Positions 7,687-18,029 of a stretch of 18,029 bases of DNA are shown one piece after another (the first letter of the stretch is position 1; each line of letters begins with the position of its first letter). The notes beneath the pieces are model-generated. The model saw only the letters and a list, made by a program, of their open reading frames with translations. It ran no database searches and had not been told where the DNA came from. The DNA comes from Salpingoeca rosetta (Eukaryota; Opisthokonta; Choanoflagellata; Craspedida; Salpingoecidae). A program made the position numbers and the translations under genes. Location of the stretch: the NCBI RefSeq assembly GCF_000188695.1, contig NW_004754920.1, forward strand, positions 31,540-49,568. Reading direction: 5' to 3'.

Positions 7687-9405
7687 ATGAGCAGGAAGAA
7701 GCAGAAGAAGGCGAAGCAGCAAGCTGCTGTTGCTGCGGATGCCAGTGTGGACGGTACACTTGTGGACCAGACACACAGCAGGGCGGAAGCAAGTTCGAAG
7801 GGGGACTACACGCACGATGGCACTGCGCACGGCGATGGCGGCAGCAGTGAACAGCACCCTGAAGAAGTAGTACAACACCAGCAACCACAGAAACAAGAAC
7901 AAGAACAAGAGCAGACTGCAGGGGAAGATGACGCAAATACAAACAAACACATCGTGACCGCTGGGGAAGACGATGACGAGGAGAACGACAGTGAGGGGCA
8001 AGTCAGCGACGGTGAGCATGAGCAGAGCGGAGAGGGGAGGGAAGGCGGGCATCCTGGCAAACACGTTCCCACCCGCAAAACCACGGGCCTCCGATCAATG
8101 CTTGCGTCCATGTCTCGCGCGTTCAGGTCGGTGTGTGTCGATGTGTGTCGATGGGTGTCGATGTGTGTGCTTGCTTGCCTGCATGTGTACGTGTGTGTAT
8201 GTTCACCTGCACGTATACGCGTCGCGCGTGTGTGTATGTGCACCTACACGTATACGCGTCGCGTGTGTGTATGTACTCACCTGCGCTTGCGCCTGTTCGC
8301 TGAGAGCCGTTGCTTCACCCCCTGCATGAGCATGTGACGCGCATGTCTTCTTCTTCTTCTCACTATGCATCCGCACCTGCGTCACGTTTTGCCCATCAGC
8401 GGGTCATCCAGTGCACCGCAGGCAGCGACGCAGTCGAGCAAGGCATCCTCGAGTGCACCACGCACACAGACCATGAGGAAGAATCACAAGAGCAAAGGCC
8501 AGCAGCAGGACCTTGATGTTGATGCTGGTGCGGTGTTGCCGCTGCTGGTGCACTTTGAAGACCAATGGCGCCAGCTCTCCGCCAACAACCAGGTCAACAC
8601 AAGCAAGATCCAGGACATGGCCGCAGATGTCGCACATGCGCACGCGTTTGTCTCCGCCCAATCCCGCCAGTAAGTGTCATGTGTATCGTGTGTGTATGTG
8701 TTTGTGTGTGAAGAGTGTATAGCGCGCGCGTGTGTGTATAGCGCGTGTGTGTATATCATGTGTGTATAGCGCGCGCGTGTATATATCATGTGTGTGTTGC
8801 GTGCACGCATGTGTATATCATGTGTGTGTTGCGTGCACGCATGTGTGCATATCATGTGTCAACATCTTTGTACACTTATGTATCACACCGTGTGCACGCA
8901 TCGGGTCTCTCTCGTGTGCGAACGCAAACATGGTTGTTCTTGTGCACCCGCACATGGACGCCGCACCTGTACGCTCACGCCTCCCTCCCTCCCTGTTGTC
9001 TCTCATCCATGTGCCATTCGCCACTGTGCAGGCACCGCGTGCTTGCGCAGCAGTTCAAGGTGTTGCCGGAAGTGGCTGCATTGGCGGTTGCTGCGCAGGG
9101 GAAGATAGACGATTTGCACACGGAGCTGGTGGCGCTCGACGAGCGACTGCGCGCGTTTCAGGCCGTTAGACAGGCGTGCGTCCTGGAGAACACAAAGGTG
9201 TGTGGTGCCGTTGATCGTGAAAGCACGCGAATGCCGGCGAGTGAAGCTGTCTCCTCGTTGCTGTTGCATCCATCAACGTGCTCACTCCCTTCTTTTGTTC
9301 GCCTTGTCTTACTACCCCCCCCCCCCCCTACGACCATCGCTTGCACCCAACTAGGTTGCTGCACTCAAGGCTAAGCGAAAGAAGACACTCAAGGCAACAC
9401 CGTAG
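7687..9405 (+). CDS. DTNBP1: Dysbindin-like BLOC-1 coiled-coil protein
   Basis: Four exons: 7687-8126 (donor GTCGGT), 8400-8669 (acceptor CATCAG, donor GTAAGT), 9032-9197 (acceptor GTGCAG, donor GTGTGT) and 9355-9405 (acceptor ACTAG, stop TAG). Phases agree and give 308 residues. Residues 1-190 are hydrophilic and probably disordered: a Lys-rich start (MSRKKQKKAKQQ), Gln/Glu repeats, acidic GEDDDEEND, then Ser/Ala-rich sequence. From about residue 190 it aligns by eye with the dysbindin coiled coil: LLVHFEDQW (human LLSRYEDTW), QFKVLPEVAAL (human QLQQLPALIADL) and LHTELVALDERLRAF (the LE-rich heptads). Dysbindin is a subunit of BLOC-1, which acts in endosome-to-lysosome-related-organelle traffic. 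The protein ends soon after the coiled coil (ALKAKRKKTLKATP) and lacks the long acidic C-tail of the vertebrate protein. Identification is by pattern, without a search. Confidence 0.7.
8179..8283. repeat. Tandem repeat of ~46 bp with CGTATACGCGTCGCG core (dysbindin intron 1)
   Basis: The block CACGTATACGCGTCGCG followed by GTGTGTGTATGT and an ACCT motif appears twice (about 8210-8250 and 8247-8283). Much of it alternates purine and pyrimidine, and it contains the palindrome CGTATACG. Confidence 0.75.
8718..8857. repeat. Tandem repeats of alternating GT/GC/TA sequence (dysbindin intron 2)
   Basis: GTGTATAGCGCGCG units (about 8715-8780) are followed by two near-identical ~36-bp units containing ATATCATGTGTGTGTTGCG and the palindrome GCGTGCACGC (8784-8850). 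Almost all steps alternate purine and pyrimidine. Confidence 0.8.
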
Positions 9406-9683
9406 CTCCCCCCTCCCACACACACACACACACACCTGCTGTTACATGACACGACCGTCCTTGCTTTCAATAGACCAAAGCAGAAGAGACCAGTGTGATT
9501 TGAAGAGACGAGAGAACGAGAGAAGTGATTCATCATCATCATCATCAAAGGCAACAACCAATACAGAAAGTCTTGCTCCAGCAAACAACCCAAACAACAA
9601 CACAGACAAGCAAGACACACGACACCACACGCACACACGCACACACGCACACACGCACACACACACACACTCACTATCGAGTC
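9406..9683. other. Spacer between dysbindin-like and gamma-SNAP genes
   Basis: 278 bp between a stop and the next ATG on the same strand. It holds short AC tracts (9417-9435, 9628-9670), a CATCATCATCATCA run (9530-9547), and A/CAA-rich sequence probably forming the gamma-SNAP 5' UTR. No gene is seen. Confidence 0.5.
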
Positions 9684-12453
<2,770 letters not shown>

Positions 12454-12799
12454 TCACAACTCCTTTGCGAGATCGTGCGTGTGAATGCGTGTGAATGTGT
12501 TCGTACGTTTGTTGCTGGTCCTTTGTCACCCACTCTTAATCTGGTTGTCCCTGTGCTCAACGCCCATGGTTTCGCGGTTCGATGCAGTCTTGCGTTGCAT
12601 TGACACAACGAGCGGCTGTTTTCGTTGTCGTTGTTTGTTTGTTTTTATCGTTGTTTAGTTCGTGACGGTACCGCAGCACCTCCACGTGCATACAAAGTTC
12701 AATAACATCGCTCAAGGCGACCTGGTCCAGTACTCTCCCTAGTTGTGTGGCTAGTTAGACACAGCAATTATACAAACGCACGCACACGCACACGCACAC
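12454..12799. other. Convergent 3' region of gamma-SNAP and LARGE-like genes
   Basis: 346 bp between the stop codons of two convergent genes, so it must contain both 3' ends. A TTGTTTGTTTGTTTTTATCG stretch (about 12630-12650) and AATAAC (12701-12706) are the only features that might relate to 3' processing. No canonical AATAAA occurs near either stop. Confidence 0.4.
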
Positions 12800-13489
12800 C
12801 TAATCACCACCATCAGCGTGCGCGAGGCCGTGCCTGTGCATGTGCTGGCTGCCCTGGGGCGCGTACGTGTGTGCGATGCGCGTGCGGGCAGAGGCGAGCA
12901 CTGCCCCGAGACAGTGCCGGTACGCGTGGTTGGCGCGGAACGCGTGCAGGTCAGCAGACGCGTGGTGTGGCGTGTGCACAACATATGCATCCGGAACAAC
13001 AAACAGGTTGAAGCGGGCAGCGACCAATTCCTCGATGTGCGAGACCTTGTTCCATCCAAACCCAAGAAACGTCTCGTCAAAGGGCGGCGCCGTCTTGGGC
13101 AGCACCAAATACGGCTCAAACCCTTGTTGTGTGTTGTGTGTTGTGTAGCGTGATGTGTTGTGTGAGTTGAGTTATGTGGGCGAGGGGGTGGGGTGTGTGG
13201 AAGAAATGAGTGGGCAGCCGCATGTGATGATGGGGCAGGAGGACTCGTACGCACGAACACGGGAGGTCCTACCTGATTGGTGCTGGATGAGGTAGGGTGC
13301 ATCTGCCTGCTTCCATCTTGCGAAATCGGTTGCGCTGTGTCCCTGGGGCCACTCGCTCACCCGGAACGGTTGCATCTGTGGTAGTGGTGGTCATGGCGCG
13401 TGTGAGAGCAGGAGCAGCAAAGCAGCACATGCATGCCAGCGCTTTGGAGTGGAGACATTCAGGTGCAACAGAAATGACTCGAGAACAAG

Positions 13490-13542
<53 letters not shown>

Positions 13543-15366
13543 GACACACACACAAACGTGCATACACACACACACACACCTGGCCTGTGCTGAGCTCCCA
13601 CAGCAACCGCTCCTTCGTGTCGGGGACGTGACGCTTGTACGACACAGACTCAAATGCCGGCACCACGAGCGCCGTGCCACGCGCTGCACCCATCGACGCC
13701 TGGCGATGACAACGCAACATGTCATGAAAGGGGGGGGGGAGGAGGAACGAGGATGAGGAGGAGCGTGAGGACGGAAGCAGTGGCAAACGAAACAAAGATA
13801 TCACACATGTTCAAATACACACAGACACAGACACAAACACACACACACACAGACACACGCACACACACACACACAGACACACACACACACAGACAGACAG
13901 ACAGACACACACACACACACAGACACACACAGACACGCACACACACACAACGCATACACCTCGATGTTGAGTTCGCCAATGCTGACGGCGCGGACGTGGC
14001 GGCCGAGGACGGCGTGAAGATCCGACCGGAACGAGAAGTCGACATCGAGGTGCAGGAAGTATGGCGTGCGGCACAGCGAGATGGCCATGTTGCGTAGGCG
14101 GTTGATCGGGTACAGGCTGCCGTCGTGGTCTGGGTCCTGGTACACCACGTGCAGCGCCACGTTGGTGAGGTGCAGCGCCGCCAGCGATGTGAACGCGTCG
14201 TGCTCGGAGATGAACACGGCCGCGCTGATGGGGCCCTGCCACGTCTCCGCCATGGCGACAAACGCCTGCAGTCGGTCGAGGGTGAAGTGCGTCACCAGCG
14301 TGATCTCGCTCTCGGTTTCCAGCGACGCGTCGTATGCAATGAAATACGGGTGCACGCGGAGTGGGGCTTGGAGCGCACTCAGGTACGTTGGAGGACAGGC
14401 TACTCGGACAGCACGCGGGATGGACGTTTGGCCCATCACACCCAGGATGGAGGATTGCGATGACGACGACGACGATGATGATAATGCCGACAGCTGTGGT
14501 CGTGGTTGTCTGTGTGCACTCTGCCTTGTGTGACCGCCTCCACCATCCTCACCTTGGTTCTCAAGCTCTTTTTGCTGTTGCTGCTGCTGTTGGTGTTGGT
14601 GTTGGTGTTGGAGTTGCTGCTGTATTTGTATTTGTTGCTGCTGCTGACGGTTGTTGACAGCCGTGGTGTGGCTGTCACATGCGACGTCGAGGGTTGTGCT
14701 GGTGAGCAGGGCCCCGTCAACGCGCCGAGAGATCTCGTACGCGTCCCTGAGGGCACGAAACGCATTGTCGTCCAGCAGTGTGGCCTGCATGTCCTTTGCG
14801 CGTGTGTTCCAGTGCACGACGAGGGCGTCGCGGGCAGAGCACTGCGTCTGCGCCAGCGAGTGTTCGCTGAGCTGAAAATTCCACACGCACGACAGCAGCA
14901 GCATCCACCTGTCAGCAGTATGTGAGAGAGTGTGTGTGTGTGTGTGAGTGAGTGAGTGAGGGAGGGAGGGAGGGAGGGAGTGAGGGAAGGAGGAAATGAG
15001 TAAGTAAATGAGTGAGCGAGCGAATGTGTGCGTGAGTGTCCATGGCACTGCAGCTCAATCACGACAACACCAAATGTGCAAGCAACTCGCACCCCGACAC
15101 AGCCCCCACTCTCCCTTTTACAGCACGCGGAAACTGACTCTGGGTGCTGGTTGAGGACGGCGTTGATAATGTCCTGGTCAGCGAGAGCAGTGGCCGTGAC
15201 GCCAATACGATTGTCAGAGAGAACAGCACGCGTCGTGTCGCGCCACACATTCGCCCAATTTCGCTGCGAACGACGACAAGAAAGGGAGGCCATACACAGA
15301 GGTGAATGCGGTGCTGTTGATGTGGGGATCACATTGGCCAAACAGCTGCGCTCTCCTTGAAACCTT

Positions 15367-15418
<52 letters not shown>

Positions 15419-15529
15419 CGACGACGACGNNNNNNNNNNNNNNNNNNNNNNNNNNNNNNNNNNNNNNNNNNNNNNNNNNNNNNNNNNNNNNNNNNNNNNN
15501 NNNNNNNNNNNNNNNNNNNNNNNNNNNNN

Positions 15530-15619
<90 letters not shown>

Positions 15620-16156
15620 GCCAAATGCATAGTCGCCTCCCGCCTCTCCGTTCCCCACCTGACAAGTTCTCGACGACGCCGATGGCCTCTTCGGCCTCAA
15701 ACATGGCGAAGATGCGCCAGAGCTCAGCAATGTCTGCGCGGAAGGTCAGGTCTGTGTCCAGCGCAATCACGTGCTGCACGTCTGCGAGCAGCGTAGGAAG
15801 CAAGAGCTTCAGGAGCGGATACTGGCCCGAGTAGTGGCTCGTCTCCACCCACGAGATGGCAGACAAGTGGCGGTCGCCGGGGTACAGGGTATAGTTGAAC
15901 GCACGAATGCCCCATGTGCCCAGCATCACATCCAGCACAGGCAGCGTCGCGTCATCTGCAGGACAGCATTGGAGATGAGGGGGGTGGGGAGAGGAGTAGA
16001 GATGAGGGGGAGGGAAGAGGCAGGAAGCGAGAGGAAGGGGAAGAAGAGAGAAGAAAAAAGAGGAGAGGAGGAGAGAGATGGTTGAGCCAGCACCACACAC
16101 ACAGGTACACACACATACACGTGCACACACACATGTACACACCCGTGCACACACAC

Positions 16157-16228
<72 letters not shown>

Positions 16229-16703
16229 GCACACCTGTGATGACGTGAAGGTGGATGGGCAAGGACCGGTGCAGGAGGATGCTCTTGAGCATGGTTCGCA
16301 GGTGCGCTGACTGCGCGTAGCCGACGGAGACGGCGGCCAAGTGAACGGTATCACAGCCACCGGGAGGAAGGCCATGGCTGATCACCAGCTTGCGAACCAC
16401 TGCCGTGTCTGGTTCACCCACTTGCGCAAACCCAAACAGCCCTGACCGCCCTCCAGCAGCACCGCTGTCGCCGTCACCAGCCACATCAAGGCTGCCATCC
16501 TCGCCGATGCCCACACGACGTCGTCGCCGAGCACCAGTGTGCCCACTGCCACCACTCTGACGGGCCCAGCCCGTGAACCACGTCTTGTGTTGTGGAGGAC
16601 GAGGAGCAAGCAGCATCACCACGCTTCCAGCCACAAGCAGCACCAGTGCCAGTGACACAAGCGTGCCCCCGCCGCACCTGCGGCGAAGCCCAGCAATCCT
16701 CAT
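12800..16703 (-). CDS. LARGE1: LARGE-like bifunctional xylosyl-/glucuronyltransferase, one exon lost in a gap
   Basis: Minus-strand exons: 16703-16235, 15955-15659, [missing], 15263-15139, 14908-13960, 13699-13580, 13375-13273 and 13122-12800 (stop TAG). Phases agree except across the gap. A type II signal anchor lies near residues 14-33. The GT8 domain contains SKILLHR-like sequence, HYSGQYPLLKLLL, IALDTDLTF (DxD DTD, 15758-15750) and TALADQDIINAVLNQHPE. Next come WNFQLS and VVHWNTRAKDMQ. After a Gln/Ser-rich insertion, the GT49 domain shows LVTHFTLDRLQAF, WQGPISAAVFISEHDA, YPINRLRNMAI, HLDVDFSF (DxD DVD, 14046-14038), ALVVPAFESV, ATDFARWKQADAPY and FLGFGWNKVSHIEEL. In animals LARGE builds the alternating xylose-glucuronate chain (matriglycan) on alpha-dystroglycan in the Golgi. 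Both metal-binding DxD motifs are intact. The segment with DWYLGNLW and GRGYNTGVIL in human LARGE1 is missing; it should lie in the N gap. The known sequence encodes about 795 residues; human LARGE1 has 756. Confidence 0.93.
13496..13579. repeat. AC/ACAG repeats at donor of LARGE-like intron
   Basis: (AC)n at 13496-13538, then CAGACAGACACAC, and (AC)n at 13565-13579. In the gene's sense the donor of the exon ending at 13580 opens directly into GTGTGTGT. Confidence 0.9.
13815..13949. repeat. ACAC/ACAG repeats in LARGE-like intron (13959-13700)
   Basis: Mixed ACACAG, (AC)n and CAGACAGACAGA units. In the gene's sense they form a GT-rich tract beginning about ten bases after the donor GTGTAT. 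Confidence 0.9.
14926..15030. repeat. GT, GAGT and GGGA tetranucleotide tracts in LARGE-like intron
   Basis: (GT)n, then GAGTGAGTGAGTGAG, GGAGGGAGGGAGGGAG and GAGTAAGTAAATGAGTGAGCG. In the gene's sense this gives a CTCC/CTCA-rich pyrimidine tract and an AC run upstream of the exon starting at 14908. Confidence 0.85.
15370..15429. repeat. (AC)n followed by (ACG)n at gap edge
   Basis: (AC)n from about 15370 to 15415, then a CGACGACGACGACG triplet run up to the first N. Confidence 0.95.
15430..15529. other. Assembly gap (100 N)
   Basis: Exactly 100 unknown bases flanked on both sides by AC repeats. A round 100 usually marks a gap of unknown true size. The missing LARGE exon should lie here, so the real gap is probably longer. 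Confidence 0.98.
15530..15620. repeat. (AC)n followed by (GC)n at gap edge
   Basis: About 38 AC units (15530-15605), then CGCGCGCGCGCGCGCG to about 15620. This is a long alternating purine-pyrimidine tract. Confidence 0.95.
16098..16226. repeat. AC-rich minisatellite and (AC)n in LARGE-like intron 1
   Basis: ACACACAGGTACAC, ACACATACACGTGC and ACACACATGTACAC units (16098-16157), then about 34 pure AC units (16158-16226). In the gene's sense GT repeats begin within ten bases of the donor. A long purine-rich (sense pyrimidine-rich) tract lies at 15975-16080, before the acceptor. Confidence 0.9.
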
Positions 16704-16956
16704 CCCTCCGTCTCTCTCGGTCGCCCTCCTTCAATCAACGCAACGCAATGCACCCGTCACTTGCTGTGTCCCCCCCGTGTTGTCTCGCATGGCACACACA
16801 GGCACACGCACATGCACACACGCACTCGAGACCTGTCGCAGCCACAAAGAAAGCAAGCCACCAACCACGCTCGCTCACTCTCGCTTGCTTGCTTGCTTGG
16901 TTCGTGCGAGTCCTGCTTCCTCTCCTTTTTGTGCTGTTTGGTCTTGAAAGCACACA

Positions 16957-16958
16957 CT

Positions 16959-16990
<32 letters not shown>
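16957..16990. repeat. (AC)n microsatellite
   Basis: About 15 AC units in the divergent promoter region, interrupted near the start. Confidence 0.9.
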
Positions 16991-16993
<3 letters not shown>

Positions 16994-17082
16994 TGCGATT
17001 TCCGCCCATTTCCCTCTTGCTGTGCAACTGCCTGCTTGCTTGCTCGCTCGACTCGACTTGTAACACTTGCCACCGCTGTTGA

Positions 17083-17163
17083 ACGACGACGTCAAAGATA
17101 GCGACAACACTGCTGCGAAGTGTGCTGAGAGTGCCCTCTGTTATCCGCTCGGCACGGTGCACA
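17083..17163 (+). other. In-frame AUG-less upstream extension of glycyl-tRNA synthetase, presequence-like
   Basis: From the codon after a TGA (17080-17082) to the ATG at 17164 there are 27 sense codons in frame with the synthetase. They read TTTSKIATTLLRSV, then LRVPSVIRSARCT. There are no Asp or Glu, five Lys/Arg, many Ser/Thr and hydrophobics: the composition of a mitochondrial targeting peptide. Possible near-cognate starts are the ACG codons at 17083-17091, ATA at 17098, CTG at 17110, 17113 and 17125, and GTG at 17122. Translation of the extension is inferred, not shown. Confidence 0.45.
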
Positions 17164-17975
17164 ATGGCTACAAGGCAGAAGCTGGAAGCCCTCGTCGACG
17201 AGGCGGTGTGTACATGTGTGTGTACATGTGTGTGTGTACATGTGTGTACATGTGTGTGTGTGTGCGTGTACATGTGTGTGTGTGTACATGTGTGTACATG
17301 TGTGTGTGTGTGTACATGTGTGTACATGTGTGTGTGTGTGTACATGTGTACATGTGTGGTGTTCGTGTGGTGTTTGTGTGTGTGTGTGTGTGTGTACGTC
17401 TGTCCATCTGTACACGTCTGTCCATCTGTACACGTCTGTCCATCTGTGCACGTCTGTCCATCTGTGCACGTCTGTCCATCTGTGCACGTCTGTGTCCATG
17501 CGCGTTGCCTGTTGATTCCACGTCTCCCGCCCCCTCCCCGTTCCATGCTCATGCTCAACTCCACCCTTTGCGGCATAATAGAAATTCCGCGTGCGCGATC
17601 TGCGCAAGAGCGGCGCTGCAAAGGAGGATGTCCTGGCCGCCATGGCCGAGCTCGACATTCGCAAGCAGAAGCTGCACGAGGAGGTGTGATTGACGTGAAG
17701 AGGAGCACGCCCTTGACCAACTGCAATGCACTTTAATACCGTCGTATCTGTTGTCACAACACACACACACACGTACACACACTCTCTCTATCTCTTTTTC
17801 TTTGAGTCATACACGTGCAAGCATCAAGGACCCACACTCACCCAGGGTTCCCCCCCCCACACACATACATTATGACAGCTCGAGAAACACAAGGACACGT
17901 CCTTCAACCGCGAAGGCTTTGAGGATCTCATGAAGCGCCGCTTCTTCTACGCCCCCGCCTTTGAGATCTATGGCG
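17164..17975 (+). CDS. GARS1: Glycyl-tRNA synthetase, first three exons (WHEP domain and start of catalytic core); runs off window
   Basis: Exons 17164-17205 (donor GTGTGT), 17582-17683 (acceptor AATAG, donor GTGTGA) and 17879-17975 (acceptor GACAG, donor GTACGC, phase 1). The gene continues beyond the right edge. The opening MATRQKLEALVDEA joins KFRVRDLRKSGAAKEDVLAA, giving a WHEP domain (a helix-turn-helix tRNA- or protein-binding appendage found on metazoan GARS). Exon 3 encodes FEDLMKRRFFYAPAFEIYG, the class II catalytic entry that in human GARS reads LKRRFFYDQAFAIYGG. The enzyme charges tRNA-Gly. The ATG has A at -3 and G at +4, a strong context. The frame stays open upstream to 17083 without an ATG, encoding a presequence-like peptide (see findings). 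Confidence 0.92.
17206..17395. repeat. GT/TACATGTG minisatellite in glycyl-tRNA synthetase intron 1
   Basis: Repeated TGTGTGTACATG units of variable GT length (17206-17356), then (GT)n (17375-17395). The repeat starts at the donor itself. Confidence 0.9.
17396..17497. repeat. 18-bp minisatellite in glycyl-tRNA synthetase intron 1
   Basis: Five full copies of ACGTCTGTCCATCTGTAC or its TGC variant begin at 17396, 17414, 17432, 17450 and 17468, with a partial sixth at 17486. The first copies end TAC and the later ones TGC, which gives a polarity to the array. Confidence 0.93.
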
Positions 17976-18029
17976 GTACGCCCGTGTCCGCCGTGCTCTC
18001 CACCCCAAACACGACGCATCCACCACCAC

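Larger units (their letters stand above)
16704..17163. promoter_or_regulatory. Divergent promoter region of LARGE-like and glycyl-tRNA synthetase genes
   Basis: 460 bp between opposed ATGs. It contains AC-rich sequence (16795-16825), CTTGCTTGCTTGCTTGG repeats (16883-16900), (AC)n (16957-16990) and a second CTTGCTTGCTCG tract (17034-17048). The last 80 bases are open in frame with the glycyl-tRNA synthetase ORF. No TATA box was recognised. Confidence 0.4.

Noticed and set aside
15265..15360. Minus-strand frame containing CDPHINSTAFTSVYG upstream of LARGE exon 15263-15139 considered as the missing exon.
   Set aside because: It does not resemble the DWYLGNLW/GRGYNTGVIL segment expected there and is in a different frame from the following exon.

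Overview
The window is nuclear DNA from a eukaryote with a compact genome. It shows spliced genes with GT-AG introns of roughly 100-550 bp, short intergenic spaces, GC-rich coding exons rich in Gln and Ala, and a very high load of (AC)n/(GT)n microsatellites in introns and spacers. The gene set (a LARGE-type dual glycosyltransferase, a Siva-type cysteine-rich protein, dysbindin, gamma-SNAP, a WHEP-containing glycyl-tRNA synthetase) points to a unicellular holozoan. A choanoflagellate such as Salpingoeca fits best, but that assignment is inference from gene content and style, not from a search.

Layout from left to right. 1-690 is microsatellite-rich DNA with no supportable gene. 695-812 (+) is a 5S rRNA gene with a Pol III T-run. 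1601-1908 (-) holds the last two exons of an otherwise absent gene, possibly exostosin-like. 2064-3431 (-) is a secreted or membrane-anchored protein with seven ~46-residue repeats, predicted to be a seven-bladed beta-propeller. 3569-5467 (+) is a three-exon Siva-like gene. 6158-7566 (-) carries the first four exons of NUBP1/NBP35; the second half is missing beyond a long (AC)n tract. 7687-9405 (+) is a four-exon dysbindin-like gene. 9684-12453 (+) is a complete eight-exon gamma-SNAP gene. 12800-16703 (-) is a LARGE-like gene with one exon lost in a 100-N gap. 17164-18029 (+) is the 5' end of glycyl-tRNA synthetase. Exon joins were worked out by hand from splice sites, reading phase and family conservation; phases agree at every join except where sequence is missing.

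There is no operon logic here. Several neighbours are divergent pairs with short shared promoters (propeller/Siva 137 bp, NUBP1/dysbindin 120 bp, LARGE/GARS 460 bp). Dysbindin and gamma-SNAP, both membrane-traffic proteins, sit in tandem 278 bp apart. LARGE and the possible exostosin fragment belong to Golgi glycosylation.

Most notable points: a Siva cysteine scaffold with four of five inter-pair spacings conserved in a probable unicellular organism; an upstream in-frame, AUG-less, presequence-like extension on glycyl-tRNA synthetase; genes broken exactly at long (AC)n arrays, which suggests hidden assembly faults; and a consistent placement of GT repeats at intron 5' ends and AC repeats at 3' ends.
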